A DNA stretch of 23,448 bases, from positions 1-23,448 of the forward strand of contig JAHLWZ010001057.1 in assembly GCA_020536535.1 (NCBI GenBank), written 5' to 3'. The stretch is from Pelomyxa schiedti (lineage: Eukaryota > Evosea > Pelobiontida > Pelomyxidae). A program made the position numbers and the translations under genes. The notes beneath the pieces are model-generated. The model was given only the letters and a program-made list of their open reading frames with translations, was not told where the DNA came from and made no database searches. Positions 10,101 to 21,316 of the stretch are shown in pieces (the stretch's first letter is position 1; each line of letters opens with the position of its first letter).

Positions 10101-11212
10101 GATGTTGTAGACGAAGGCACTATGCAACACCATTGGGAAAACAATACTCCAAACTCCTCCCTGAAATTAGCTAAACGCATTGTTTCTGAGTGGGAGATAT
10201 TACGGGCAAGCTCATCCTGTAAGCCCCTCGAACTTTTTTACAGTAATAATTTTAATTAAAGCTGGAATCTATGTCCGTGTATATGAAAACAGAATGGACT
10301 TGCTCCGAGTTGCTATCATTGGTCCCTGTGACACACCGTTGGCACCGTTCTTCACCCTTTTATCCACTGACTTGTGTTACCCAGATTTGAAGATGGCTTC
10401 TTTATGTTTGACCTTGCCCTTCCTCCAGAGTTTGTTTTCTTTTTCCAACAATATATTCTAACGATAGCAACAGCTACCCAGCGGTGCCACCTGATGTTTT
10501 TTTCCACTCTCTGGTGCCTGTTAAAATCAACCCAAATTTGTATACAGACGGCACTGTATGCTGTAGGTGCCAATATTTATAGTAACATAATAGTGCCACA
10601 CAACAAAACGACTTACCCGACACAGTAAGCTTACTTGGAACGTGGGTTGGAGATGAGGTCGAGTCCTGGCAGCCGGATGCATCAAACCTTTTACAAGTAA
10701 TTCTTAGCATTCAAGGCTTGATACTGGGAACCAACGAGCCGTACTTCCTGGAAGCAGGGTTTGTTGCCTTTAACACACCTGCATCACAACTCAATTTGGA
10801 ACACAGATATGACAAACAACGTGGCATGCCATGGGCCGCACACCAATCTCATTTGTACAATGAAGGTGCAGTGCTTGGCGTATTGCAGGGAATGCTTTAC
10901 ACAATGGCCGCACCGCCACCACCCTTTGAAAGGGTTGTTCTACACCATTTCGCCACACGAGGAAGACACATCCTGCAGAGATGCCGGTCCCTCCTCAACA
11001 AAGATGACACCAACAACAACACAAGCACAGGCACAGGCACCGGCACAGTGACAGCCACAAACACAACACCTGATGCAGATAGCAGCAGCTCTGTGCAAGG
11101 CACAGGCACAACACCACAATTCAGCAGAGCATTCATTGTCACACTCACTGGGCTACTACCCCAGCTTGAGGAAGCAATTGGCCAAGCAGAATCGCGGTTT
11201 CATCAGCTGTAA
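7108..11212 (+). CDS. UBE2O: UBE2O/PHO2-like E2-E3 hybrid ubiquitin-conjugating enzyme
   Basis: Twenty exons (1050 aa): 7108-7161, 7223-7696, 7790-7999, 8049-8144, 8221-8361, 8404-8538, 8583-8619, 8656-8739, 8780-8907, 8966-9033, 9074-9163, 9206-9306, 9354-9417, 9460-9589, 9635-9677, 9718-10218, 10262-10337, 10385-10429, 10474-10562, 10626-11212. The family's SH3-like conserved regions are present: VWVMWLHQEG...VPIDKL, EWQDASIS...IPSVDL...EEFWPHDFV, HPDFNIKIQDVVLRL and WVGQVLS...VIWIDGSV. The C-terminal UBC domain (about 765-930) has the catalytic Cys in GTVCLSLLGTW at about residue 855 (codon 10559-10561), split from the next exon one base later. UBE2O transfers ubiquitin without a separate E3; the plant homologue PHO2 degrades phosphate transporters. 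An acidic insert follows the first conserved block. The junction 8907/8966 is uncertain, and 8825-8866 may be an extra 42-nt in-frame intron. Confidence 0.93.
7322..7580 (+). repeat. acidic Asp/Glu low-complexity coding tract in UBE2O
   Basis: GAC/GAG/GAT-rich codons encode long runs of Asp and Glu (residues about 52-137 of the UBE2O model), interrupted by an Arg-rich patch near 7460. The opposite strand is therefore open and Ser/Pro-rich, but that is a compositional shadow. Acidic segments also occur in known UBE2O proteins. Confidence 0.8.
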
Positions 11213-11408
11213 ACAAAACTTGAAATAGGTCGTGCATTTGGCCTTCGCCTTTGCGGACAGAGGGAAAAAATAAAAAGTTTCAGACGTTCTTTGTCCAATA
11301 TTTTGTTCTAGTTGTTCCAAAACAGTGTTTCAGAAAGACCCGTTCAATAGGAATGTGTTTGTTGTGAAGAAGAAACAGGAGAAGGTTATGGTGAAGTGTT
11401 GAAGATTC

Positions 11409-12203
11409 TCAGCTATTTTCTTGTGGAGGTACTGCAGAAGTTGAAGTGGAATTGGAGGTTGAAGTGGTTGCGGTAGAGTCAGAGGGCTCTATGGGAGGAG
11501 AACTGGGAGATGTACTTGTGGAAGTTGATGTTGTAGTCGATGTTGTAGTGGAAGCGGAAGCGGAAGCAGAAGTGGAATTTGTTGTAGTGGGTGATTTGGT
11601 CTTGGGTGTGGGAACCTGGTCTTCAGCAAGTAACATGTTGGGGATGCCATTCTTGATTGGATACCTGTGGCCACAGTTTCTGCATAACAACGTTCCTTCT
11701 TCAATATGGAACTATTGGTAAAGGAAATTTAAGACATTCATAACAAAAAAAAAAAAAAAAAAAAAGTAAAAATGTTACATCAAAAAGGACATCATGTAGA
11801 GCACGCAAAAAAGCTTCATCGGGAGTGGCAGGCATCTCTGGCGGAATATTAAGATTCACCTGTCTTACACATGAGAGGTTGACACTAATCAGTCTTGTAT
11901 TGTTTTAGTAGTATTTTTTTTTTTTTTGGAAGAAAAGGGAGATAGAAGCTATACGTCTCTTCCAGCCATAACCAAAGCTGGCCAGTGTAATCTAGAAAGC
12001 ATATTGCGAATAAAACCCTCATTGAAGTCGCTTCTCACCTGAGTCGCTTTGACAACTTCGATTTTAAGTGGGAAATGCTCCTCAGTGCACCCCTTTTTAA
12101 CACACTGGCACAGGGGGGGGGAAAGTTACGTTAGACAGCCACAAAAGCATAGACAGAGAGAAAAAGGAAAAACCATCAAAATGTTATGAGTGAGCAACTT
12201 CAT
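11409..12203 (-). CDS. TRM112: Trm112-family methyltransferase activator with Ser/Thr tail
   Basis: Four exons: 12203-12174, 12104-11955, 11859-11779 and 11711-11409 (187 aa, stop TAA). Introns of 69, 95 and 67 nt are longer than elsewhere in the window. The start MKLLTHNIL is the family's standard N-terminus. A zinc-ribbon Cys pair (CVKKGC) comes next, then the helical insert SDFNEGFIRNML...LHWPAL, then the closing Cys pair in EEGTLLCRNCGHRYPI and the hallmark GIPNMLLAED. Trm112 is a small cytosolic/nuclear subunit that stabilises tRNA, rRNA and eRF1 methyltransferases. Normal length is about 120-135 aa. Here about 60 extra residues of Ser/Thr/Ala/Pro repeats follow the conserved end. The gene converges on UBE2O (196 bp between stops). 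Confidence 0.93.
11745..11765. repeat. A21 homopolymer in the last Trm112 intron
   Basis: Twenty-one consecutive A on the plus strand give a T21 tract on the coding strand, close after the donor of the 67-nt intron. It may serve as, or lengthen, the polypyrimidine tract. Its length is prone to sequencing error. Confidence 0.9.
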
Positions 12204-12447
12204 CCCCGAAGACGTGAAACTGCGCGTGACGGCCTGAACAACGAAAATTTAAAGTGCAATTTTCCCTATCAGATCTTCATCAAATCAAGATCGTTGTGCT
12301 GGCACTCAGAGGCTGTTGCAGCTTTGCTGATGATGTGTGTTGAGGAGCACTCGAATGCAACAGGAGGAGATTGTGTTTCTTGTTTGTTCGCCTTTCCGAT
12401 TTTTAACTTATTTTAGTTGAATTTTAGTTGAATGTGCCTGTGCCGTA

Positions 12448-15400
12448 TCACACCGGCACCATGGTGATGGCAAAGGTGCGGAAGGACATGGGGTCCAGAG
12501 TGACTATGAGAGACTCCATTATTCCTACCTTGTGGGCGGCGGAGAGCGTTACTTCCACTGCAGTTTCGATCACCCAGTCAACAAACAAGTCCGCGAGGTT
12601 GATGGTGACCGGCTGTGACAGAACTGCATCCTCTCCAACGGCGTAGGTGTGGTGCAGCCGGAGGATCGTTGAGGCACCAAACATGTCGTACTGTGTTACC
12701 TGTGGAATCCGTTAGTGTGTTTTGAGACCAGACAAAGGTACGGTTCTGCACACCTGTAGAGTGGTGAGGTCTATGTTTTCGGGAAGCGGTGTGGCCATTG
12801 GCTCGAACTGTATGGATTTTACACTTCCTTCACTGGACAGTAGTACTGGAATGTGCTCTTGCTTTCGTGTGGCACTCCTCACTCGCTCGATGTCACTTGC
12901 GTCTGTGAATACGAGCAGTTGCTTTGTGCATATGGTTGAACTGTCATTTAAGGGTTCCCCTACACCCTTCTTGTCTCCATCTGTGAGTAGTCTACGATGT
13001 ACCATCACCTCAAGTGAGCCTGAGCCCAAGCTGGCTGCACCTTGCGCGCGATCAGGCACAACGGCCAAAATGTTTGTGGAATCTCTAATTATGGGGTATT
13101 AACTGTGAAGAAATGTGAGGGGAAGGAATACTTGATGTATGTAGCAGAGGAGATTGGATAGTAGTTTCCACTGTGATTGTGAATAAGAAGGGTTAAAAAT
13201 CAAACCGAGATCAACCTTATAGGATTTTCCACGGTGTAGTCATCATAAAGTACATTGTATCTTATGAGCATGGTTGGTAAGGAAGTACAGTAACGGCGGA
13301 CTTACACTCTTTCCTGGAATTCGAGGTTATGACTATCAGTATAAACTACTCCACTTGAAGCAATAGTACTATTGAGCCGAACAATAACTTCCTACTTCAA
13401 ATCAGTTTTTTCCTACTGAAGGATGTTTATTACCTTGCCGTATCGATCAGCAATATCAATAGGACCAACTGTTGTGAACATCGCAATTGTTGGGTCATTC
13501 TTGTAAAGACGGAATCTGTCAATTTGGTTATTGCAGGTTTTCATGCTGCAGGCTAACCTTTGTATTACATTGCTGCTACTATCAACAACTACTTCTACTT
13601 CTTGGTAAACTTCCCCAGAAAAGACTGATAGTGAGCCTCTATAAAAAGTGCATTAATAGGGAGAGAAAGCAGGTTGGCAACCTTGGTCCTGGGAAAGAAT
13701 TTGGCGGCGTGTCGGCAGCAAATACATAAGCACCGCTCTGCGGACGATATGGAGAACCTTCAGGAACATAGTACAACACATCGATGCTACATAATGCAAT
13801 GAATTAACGAAACCCGTGCAAAAGGGGAGTTACTCCACAGGCATTGACACTCCTCTTATTTTGTCAAGAACTTTGCTGAGGGTATTTGTTGTAGAGTCAA
13901 ATGACAAAGTATAAAATTCGTTCTCTATTGTAACAGTTGCGCCGGCAGATAACAGCTGCCTTCTTGTATACGAGGTCGTGACATTGCACTGGTCTATTAC
14001 GAAAGACACAATGCCCAAAGGTGGAACGCCCTCAGCAATAAATGAAAGTTCGTAAAGAACCTCCTCGCCAACCCAAGGAGCCAACCTGCTCCAGTAAATC
14101 ACAATTTTCAAAAATCAACTTACCTTGTTTGGGAAGGAACAGAGGTTCCATCAGTAAGGTAAGCACACAAGTTTTGACTGGTAACTTGAAGGTTAATGGG
14201 AATATCTTGTAAAAGAGCAAGAGAATTGATTACAGAAACCTAGGATAACTTAGTCGTTATCCTGATAGATTGCATTACAGACCATATCTCCTTTGGCCAG
14301 TTTTTCGCAGTAAGAAGGATTTTCTTTCACAGGAGGGCAGACTTCCCAAGAGGCTTCAATATCCTTATCGATAACACTGAGTGATTTGAGAATGGCGGAA
14401 GCGGAGGCGTTATTGCCAACATCCAGTTGCTTCAATTATAAGAAATTAAGAAAGAACAGTAAAATACTCACAGATAGGTAATCATCATAAACAAAGGATT
14501 TCGATGTCCCAGTAATTGCATCATGATGCTGGGTAAAGTTACAAAACCGTACTTGGATTGATAGAACATACTTGTGTTACAGCAATTGCGTGCCACGGAG
14601 ACGTGAGGTACTCTTGGTAGAGGGAGGGATCAGCAGAAGCCAAGGCATGAATTGCTCGGGCGGTTGTAAATAGTGCTGAGGAAGCACGAACATAGCGCTT
14701 GAAAGCTGGATGACTAGTGAAGTACCCTAACAGTGAAAGTGCAATGAGATGTGTCATAAAAAGCAATTACCACACCTGACCAGTAGCTGTCAACAGAATC
14801 TAAAGAAGTAAGTTTTTTTAAAGCAAAAGAGCAGTAGAAACCTGAATATCCAAAGAAGTCGGATGTTTTGACAGAAAGAGATAGGTCATAATCCATGATT
14901 GCCTTGGAGATAGAAGTCGGAGAGCTGAATCATACCAATACTTTAAGGAAAGGGGCGGGTGTGTGAAGTGTACCTGTAGAACATGTTGATACCATATTCA
15001 GGGTGAGTCTCAAAGTAGGAAATTAAATCGTCTAAGGCGGAAAATTCAGGTTCAGCATCCTATTTGGCGGTTTGTTTCTAATCCGAGGGTGTAATACAAA
15101 TGAACCTGCCATTTGAAGTCGGAACCTGTGGGGGCCACAACTTAAAAAAATAAACATACAAGTTTTAGAGTACCCATTGGGGCAAGAATTTCGTTCGTTT
15201 TAAAGGAATTGGCAGCGTTGTACGCCCAGTGAGCAAAAGGTTCGGGCTCCCAAACAACGTGCTCATCTGGGCCTATATCATCCTTTGACATCGTTTTATT
15301 TTCTGTGAGGTCAAAAATGGATATTCGGCCTGGGGGCCATCCATAACCTGTCATAAAAATGTATCAGCGGTGAGAACATGCAAGGACAGGGAATAATGCC

Positions 15401-17226
15401 ATCATAAAGTTCGAATGAAAGGATGTCTTGACTGGAGTCAAAGCTTTGGAACGGTCTCCATATGAACTCCATGTCAACATTAGCACGCCTCCAAGTAAGA
15501 TCCTGGGATTAAAAGTTTGACTGTGCTTCGTTTATGGTTAAGCTGGATACCTGATGGTCAATGCGCATAACCACCTAACATATATTTAGTCAGGATACTA
15601 ACGTAGAGGGCGATACATTGAAATCAAATCCAAATTGGGAATAGGTCCAGGTATTACCATTGGAATGCTTCACAGATATCAGAAAATTCAAATTTGAAAA
15701 AGGTGTACCCCAAAAGGGTCAATTTGCCAGCCCACACTAGGCACATAATCCTCACCAAAGGTCTCTTTCAAAAAGAGATGTCCAGCAGTCATCTAAAAGG
15801 AGTACTGAGTGATTGAATCAACGAAGGAAACCGACTTGATCGATTAAATCAATGTAGGAGGGACAGGCTTCATCGGGCATGACCCAGCCACCACTGCGCT
15901 TGACGATGAAATTTGGAAAAGAAGAATGGAGCTGTACTCACATAGTGAAATCGAGTTGACCGTTCTTCACCAATGTTTGCACAAGGGATTTCGTTTCTTC
16001 AGTCTGCTGTTCCCACCATTTGGTAAAAAATGCCATTTCAACATAACTGGTTGAAATGTGTAAATATAATAGAATATGTGGTTCCGCTGCTACGTAAAGC
16101 GTCTTTTTGGGTTAGCAGCTAGACTGGAAACTACTGTGTCTAGAATGTACTGCACACAACAATCGTAATAGCCATCTACACTGCATTTCGTTGGAAAAAT
16201 GGCTTCCCTAAATATCCTTACGTTTTCAACCAGCCAGGATCGTCATGTGTATGAGGAACTGCATGAACATTGAGTGCTTTATTAACACCCCTCTCACAGA
16301 TATAAATAGGTGCAAGCTTATGTGGCACTCCAGCTTCAACAACGGTATTGATCATCTTTTTTTTTTTTGACTCTTCATTTTGTGGAAGTACTGCTTACCT
16401 GAGTGATAGGGAACTCTGAAGAACAAGAACATGATCCAGTTGCAGGATTAGAAGTCAAGCATTCATCACTTGAGGACTTCTTTGATAGACTTAGAGGCAC
16501 TCAAAAAGACCTTAAGCATACCTGGTATACACCACCAAAGGCAAACGTGGCACTAGAACTGGGGTTGGACCAACAGAAAGTGACATTACTCGATATCAAT
16601 TCAATAAGTTTGACCTTAGAGGAGTCATTGTGAAAGTAACTATAAATAGAACCAACAGTATCAGTCATTATTTGAGTGGTGATTGACTGATATCCGGAGG
16701 GGCAGGAACAGGCCCCAGTGTATGGATTTGGGTATCTGCACTGTAAAAGGGGTCACCCTCGTTCCATAAAGAATTGTTTCATACCCCTTGGCCGTCAGGA
16801 ACATCAGCATCTCTCTTTACCAAGTGTTGGGAAATAAGTAAACAAAAAGAAAAAGTACCTGATACATCCCACCCCAACCAGTGACTGTAGACATTGACGA
16901 AGCGCAGTAAAACAAGTAACCTGGTTCGTTTGTAGTTCCAGTTCCATCGCTCACTATTCTCGCACCAAGACTAGGATCAGACGTGAACCCACCAGCCTCA
17001 CACGTGCACTTTCCCGTCATACGGTTGATGTTCTCGCACTCAATAAACTGGTCACACACGTGAGATGGGAAGAAAAAAAAAAAAAGCCGCCACAAGTGCT
17101 AGTACGTACGGGATCTAAGACCGTAGCATCTCCGTAAGATGCAAAGAAGCCAGCAAAAGAAGTCGAGGCACCGGCAACATATACGACACTAATTACCAAC
17201 GACACAAACACCTGCAACCACCGCAT
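12448..17226 (-). CDS. lysosomal-type alpha-mannosidase (GH38) with N-terminal Cys-rich modules
   Basis: Thirty-one exons (1142 aa): 17226-17110, 17047-16859, 16814-16785, 16740-16522, 16479-16399, 16355-16222, 16180-16094, 16046-15942, 15893-15836, 15792-15709, 15667-15617, 15574-15551, 15502-15388, 15347-15174, 15125-15106, 15059-14974, 14924-14842, 14799-14776, 14726-14572, about 14528-14473, 14429-14283, 14239-14124, 14085-13834, 13786-13682, 13638-13558, 13515-13434, 13391-13306, 13260-13216, 13170-13132, 13084-12754, 12699-12448. A signal peptide covers residues 1 to about 25. Three Cys-rich modules follow (about 40-232; pattern Asn-x-x-Thr-Gly-x-Cys-x-Cys...Gly-Gly-x-Tyr-Gln). The GH38 domain has the zinc site HTHDD (247-251), nucleophile Asp in WQIDPFG (about 365), QHHDA and PDRAQG...SLEVMVHRR, the family's late hallmark. 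It should trim alpha-mannose from glycoproteins in lysosomes or outside the cell. A 42-nt in-frame intron inside exon 4 (16615-16656) is possible. Confidence 0.95.
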
Positions 17227-17507
17227 GTCTCGTAGGAGGTTTTTATTTGGTTTTATCTTCCCGGAAATGCCCCTTGTTTCCAAAGGTGCAGGTCATCACA
17301 TTCGGCGAAAACTCCAAGATTCCGGAATCTTTGGGAGATTGAGGACGGAAACCCTCTTGCGTAACAACTTGCTCAACCCTCGGGAGCTCATGCAAGAAGA
17401 ATGTGAACCACGAAGATGGAGGGAGTTCACCTTAACTTTTCAAGATCCTCTGTTACGGACATTCCTTTTTCAGTTTTCAGTGCAGTACGGTACGATACGA
17501 GACGCCG
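17227..17507. promoter_or_regulatory. divergent promoter region of GH38 and SulP genes
   Basis: Two start codons point away from each other (17226 minus, 17508 plus) across 281 bp. Both transcription starts must lie here unless untranslated leader exons exist. I see no clear TATA element. The CATG at 17224-17227 gives an ATG on each strand; the plus one opens a 132-codon frame that is out of frame with the transporter and carries no domain. Confidence 0.5.
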
Positions 17508-20500
17508 ATGAGCACAAACACGACAGCAGCATCAGCGGAAATGTCCGTGAGATCCAGATCTCCGATGCCCTCGAGATACCGCAAACCTGGTTTGTTGTTT
17601 TTTTAACTGTACTCTTTGCGTGATTTTTAACACCCTTTTTTTTTTTTTTTCCCTGCTTAACTCACGACGTAACAAACAGTTACTGTTGTTGTGGACCATG
17701 TCGTGAGTGCTACGCCACCCACCACGCAATTTGATGTAAATATGGAGCCTATGCCGTTATCTTCCTCGGCAAGGACTTCCTCACGCTCCTCGCTATCTTC
17801 CTCGTCAGATTCATCACATTCTTCACCAAACCTTTCCCCTCAATCTACACCTCCTACCACTCCTCCTGACACCCCACCTCCCTCACCTCCTACTAATGCT
17901 CTCTCGTCTCCTCTGTCACTTCTGACTGCTTCCCTATCCAACAGTGCTCCTTCAAATCAACCTGTACCTGGTGATACTCATGCAAACGTAACATATACTA
18001 CTACTGCGTTTGGCAGGAGATCAAGCTCTACTTCCATACCTTCACCTACTACAACAGCAACATCTCCCACCGCAACAGCTACTTCTGCATTGGACTCAGA
18101 ACATGTGCATTCTGTCATTACATCTGCAGATTCTCCCAACCCTTCCACTTCACCACGTGATTTCACATTCTTAGAGTTGGGTGTTAAGTTTTATCTTCAA
18201 TACTTAACATCTTCCTCAGTTACATGTCGAATAGAGCCGATTCTGACTTTAAGCTCAACTCTTCTGATAGCGATACTCGTGGGAGACATGAGGAAGTATC
18301 GAGCGCAACAGCAGTTCATTCTCCCAGTACACATGACGATACATCCAAACTCCATCCCTATGAGACTGGTGATGCCCTTGTACTTATTGAACGGCAAAAA
18401 CATATCAAGTACACATATATCTTCACTAGACTTTGACACTCTTAATATTCCATTTTAATACAAAACAGATATAAGCTGTGGAGCTGCTTGAGGTAAACTG
18501 TGGTACATCTACTTGTGAACCAACCTGAACTTTCCCAAAGGGGATTCATTCCGGCCCCCGTTTATTGGATTCCAAAGTATAGGCCCGCAAAATTCCTCAA
18601 AGATCTCATTGCAGTATGCTGTAAAAAGGCCTAGCTTACATTTTAAAAGTTTTAGGGTCTGACTATTGGCGTTATGCTTGTTCCTCAAGGAATGGCATAT
18701 GGGTACTTGGCGGGACTACCGGCTATATATGGCCTTTACGCGTCCTTTGTTCCCCCCATACTGTATGCTCTTCTTGGTAGCAGTATGCAGTTAACTGTGG
18801 GGCCTGTTGCAATTACTGCTATGCTCACTGCCACTGGTAGAACTTTTGCACTTTTCTGCATCTAAAGTACAAAAGGTGCTGAATCATTAGCTCCTTCATC
18901 TGATGAAGACTACATCCGAATATGCTTGGCACTGGCACTGGTTGGTTAAGGACTTTCAAACAACCAATCTTATGCTTTTAGGTATCTGGGCTCATTTTAA
19001 TAATACTGGGGATTTGTAATATTGGGTTCATTGTTGAATTCATGGCAGCTCCGGTTCTTTCAGGCTTTATATCTGCCTCAGGGGTAATAATCATTGCAAG
19101 CCAGATTCCTGCAGCTCTCGGCATTACAGTGTGTTTCACTCAACCTAAGATTTTTCTTCAACCTTTTAGATATCAAAAAGTGATTACTTCTTTGTGACTG
19201 TATACGAGATCTTCAAAAATATTGCCTCAACCAGTAAATCTCCTCAACACCACCCAACTCATGCAAATACCAAAAGATGTTTGGACGCTCTTAATTGCCT
19301 TGATTTGTCTTGTCATTCTTATTACAGTGAGGTACATCAAGTATGTTCCCAAGTGGTTCCCCACAAGCCTTATTCTTATGGGACTTGGCATTTTGTTTGG
19401 TGAGTGTGCTAACGATTGTTGTTAATTTGCTCATAGAATGTAGGATGGTTATTGGATCTTGAAGAGTATGGAGTGGATCTTGTTGGTGAAATACCGTCTG
19501 GATTACCCAAACCTTTTGTGCCATCGATATCTGGAAAAGAATTTAAAAATTTACTTATGCCATCTTTTATTCTTGCTTTGATGGTATTTCCAGTCTGTCA
19601 CTTCTTATCTAAATTTCATAGGGGTACGTTGGTAGCATTGCCCTGGCCAAAAAATTTGCCGCCCTACGGAAAACGGATATAAACTCAAATGCCGAATTGT
19701 ATGCTCTTGGACTGGCAAACTTTGGGGGAGCTTTCTTTCAATCTTTCCCTGTTGGTGCCAGTTTAAGCAGAACTGCAATTAATAATGGTATGTAGTGAGA
19801 CTCACATATAATCTCACATTAGAAAGATATGGGTGCCCAAACTCCGGTTTCCAATGTAGTGACTGGCTTAGTTGTTATGTGCGTTCTTCTTTTTGCAACA
19901 GCAGTATGTCGAAAAACAACGCTAATAACATGAATTTTCTTCCATCTAACTTCTCTTCAAGCCGTTTGTTTTTCTTCCTAAAGGTACCTGCATATTGCTG
20001 TTAAATGTTTTTCTGAACCAAAATAGCCATCTTAGCCGCAATTGTAATATCCACTGTTTATACTCTAGTTGACTACAAGCAAGTGCGACCTTTGTGGACT
20101 TCACATAAACAGGTCCTCTTACTTGTCATTATTCCCGTTGTCTAATGTACTCAGGATGCCTTCCTTCTCGCTGTTTCATTTCTGAGTACCCTGGCTTTCG
20201 GCATTCAATATGGCATCTTTGCTGCAGTTGGGTTTTCCATGTTGATGGTTTTCTACCGCTCATCCTCCCCCAACATCGTTGTATTGGGTAGATTGCCGGG
20301 ATCTCAGATTTACAAGAATGCCCGCTCCTTCACAGAGGTTTCCAATTCTCTTTGCACGAAAACCTCTGACAATTTTTAGGCAATAATCGTTGAAGGTATT
20401 GCCATTGTTCGAATTGATGCCGACCTCTATTTTGCAAACATTGCGCACATTAAATCAATGCTATGGAAAATCGCTCGAGGTGATAAAGAACTACGGGCAA

Positions 20501-21057
20501 TAATCTTGGATGGGAACGGCATCAATTTCGTCGACTCATCTGCAACCAACGAGCTGTGCGAGTTGGTGCACGAACTACAAATACCGGAGCGCAAAGTACA
20601 AATTCTCCTTGCATGCTTTCATGGCTACATCATTAAGACACTTGTTCGCACTGGGCTCATCACCGAAATTGAGAGAATCAGTGGAAGGCTTTCAGTTTTT
20701 GGCTCTGTGCATGATGCCGTGGAAGAGGTAAAGAAGAGACACCAGCTTGATGTCGAAATCCCCGCTCTGGTTGTGTTATCCAGAGGGATGCCTCAGCCCA
20801 TGGCAACCGGCGATCCAGACACATTTGGTGACGTGGAAATGCACCACATGCCCGTGTCAGAAGACGACATTGAGGGAGATGGATCAGTCAAAGCGACACA
20901 GCACGACGACTTGCTCATCCAACGAAGCAAGTCACCCGGTGGGAATGCCGTTCTCAGTGGTGGGGTCTTGATCACAGTGCCCCAACAAGACACAAACACC
21001 AACACCACCACAACATCCCTTCTTGAAGAGGGTGATGATTCATCAACAGACTTGTGA
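17508..21057 (+). CDS. SLC26/SulP anion transporter with C-terminal STAS domain
   Basis: Seventeen exons (931 aa): 17508-17589, 17680-18175, 18220-18408, 18469-18492, 18541-18613, 18656-18836, 18876-18940, 18982-19128, 19170-19233, 19277-19399, 19444-19583, 19622-19787, 19827-19903, 19962-19983, 20027-20112, 20155-20337, 20380-21057. Residues 1 to about 250 are Ser/Pro/Thr-rich and cytosolic. The membrane core begins with PVYWIPKY...[17 protein letters not shown] and has the SulP signature [12 protein letters not shown], then [29 protein letters not shown] and LVDYKQV. The STAS domain starts near residue 707 ([26 protein letters not shown]). Family members carry sulfate, chloride, bicarbonate or related anions; the substrate cannot be told from sequence. 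The tail after STAS (about 830-931) is polar and disordered. The start at 17508 gives a phase-1 junction into exon 2 with no intervening stop. Confidence 0.95.
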
Positions 21058-21272
21058 ATACATCAACGGCGTGTTTTTTGGCCAAAAAACAAAACCCCTA
21101 CATATCTTCGTCCCCGGATCCCGAGATTTTGTTTTTGGGTGAGTACAACGGCATTGCTGTTGGGAATGGTGCTGATGGGCACCGACTCGCAAGTTGCAGA
21201 GGAGGAGAGGCTGACGCCGATGTGCATGCAGGCCCCGTCTTGGAACAGTTTTAAAAATAGTGCTGAACGAAT

Positions 21273-21288
21273 CTGTTATTAATAACAG
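21273..21288. repeat. 16-bp perfect palindrome
   Basis: CTGTTATTAATAACAG reads the same on both strands. It lies 216 bp after the SulP stop. It could be a dimeric protein-binding site or chance. Confidence 0.9.
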
Positions 21289-21297
21289 CCCTTAAAA

Positions 21298-21316
21298 TCA
21301 CTCAGTGATTGAGTGA
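21298..21316 (+). repeat. 7-bp-stem hairpin
   Basis: TCACTCA at 21298-21304 pairs with TGAGTGA at 21310-21316 around a 5-nt loop. A further GTGAG follows. It is ten bases downstream of the 16-bp palindrome and might lie in the SulP 3' UTR. Confidence 0.7.

Noticed and set aside
11446-11721. Val/Glu-rich open frame on the plus strand
   Set aside because: It is the antisense of the Ser/Thr repeat tail of Trm112.
16399-17226. Separate small secreted protein upstream of the mannosidase
   Set aside because: The last Cys-rich module continues in phase through a 43-nt intron into the GH38 exon, and there is no stop codon or polyadenylation gap.
17225-17623. 132-codon plus-strand open frame in the divergent promoter
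   Set aside because: Different frame from the transporter exon 1 that it overlaps, no conserved domain, and it begins inside the antisense start codon of the mannosidase.
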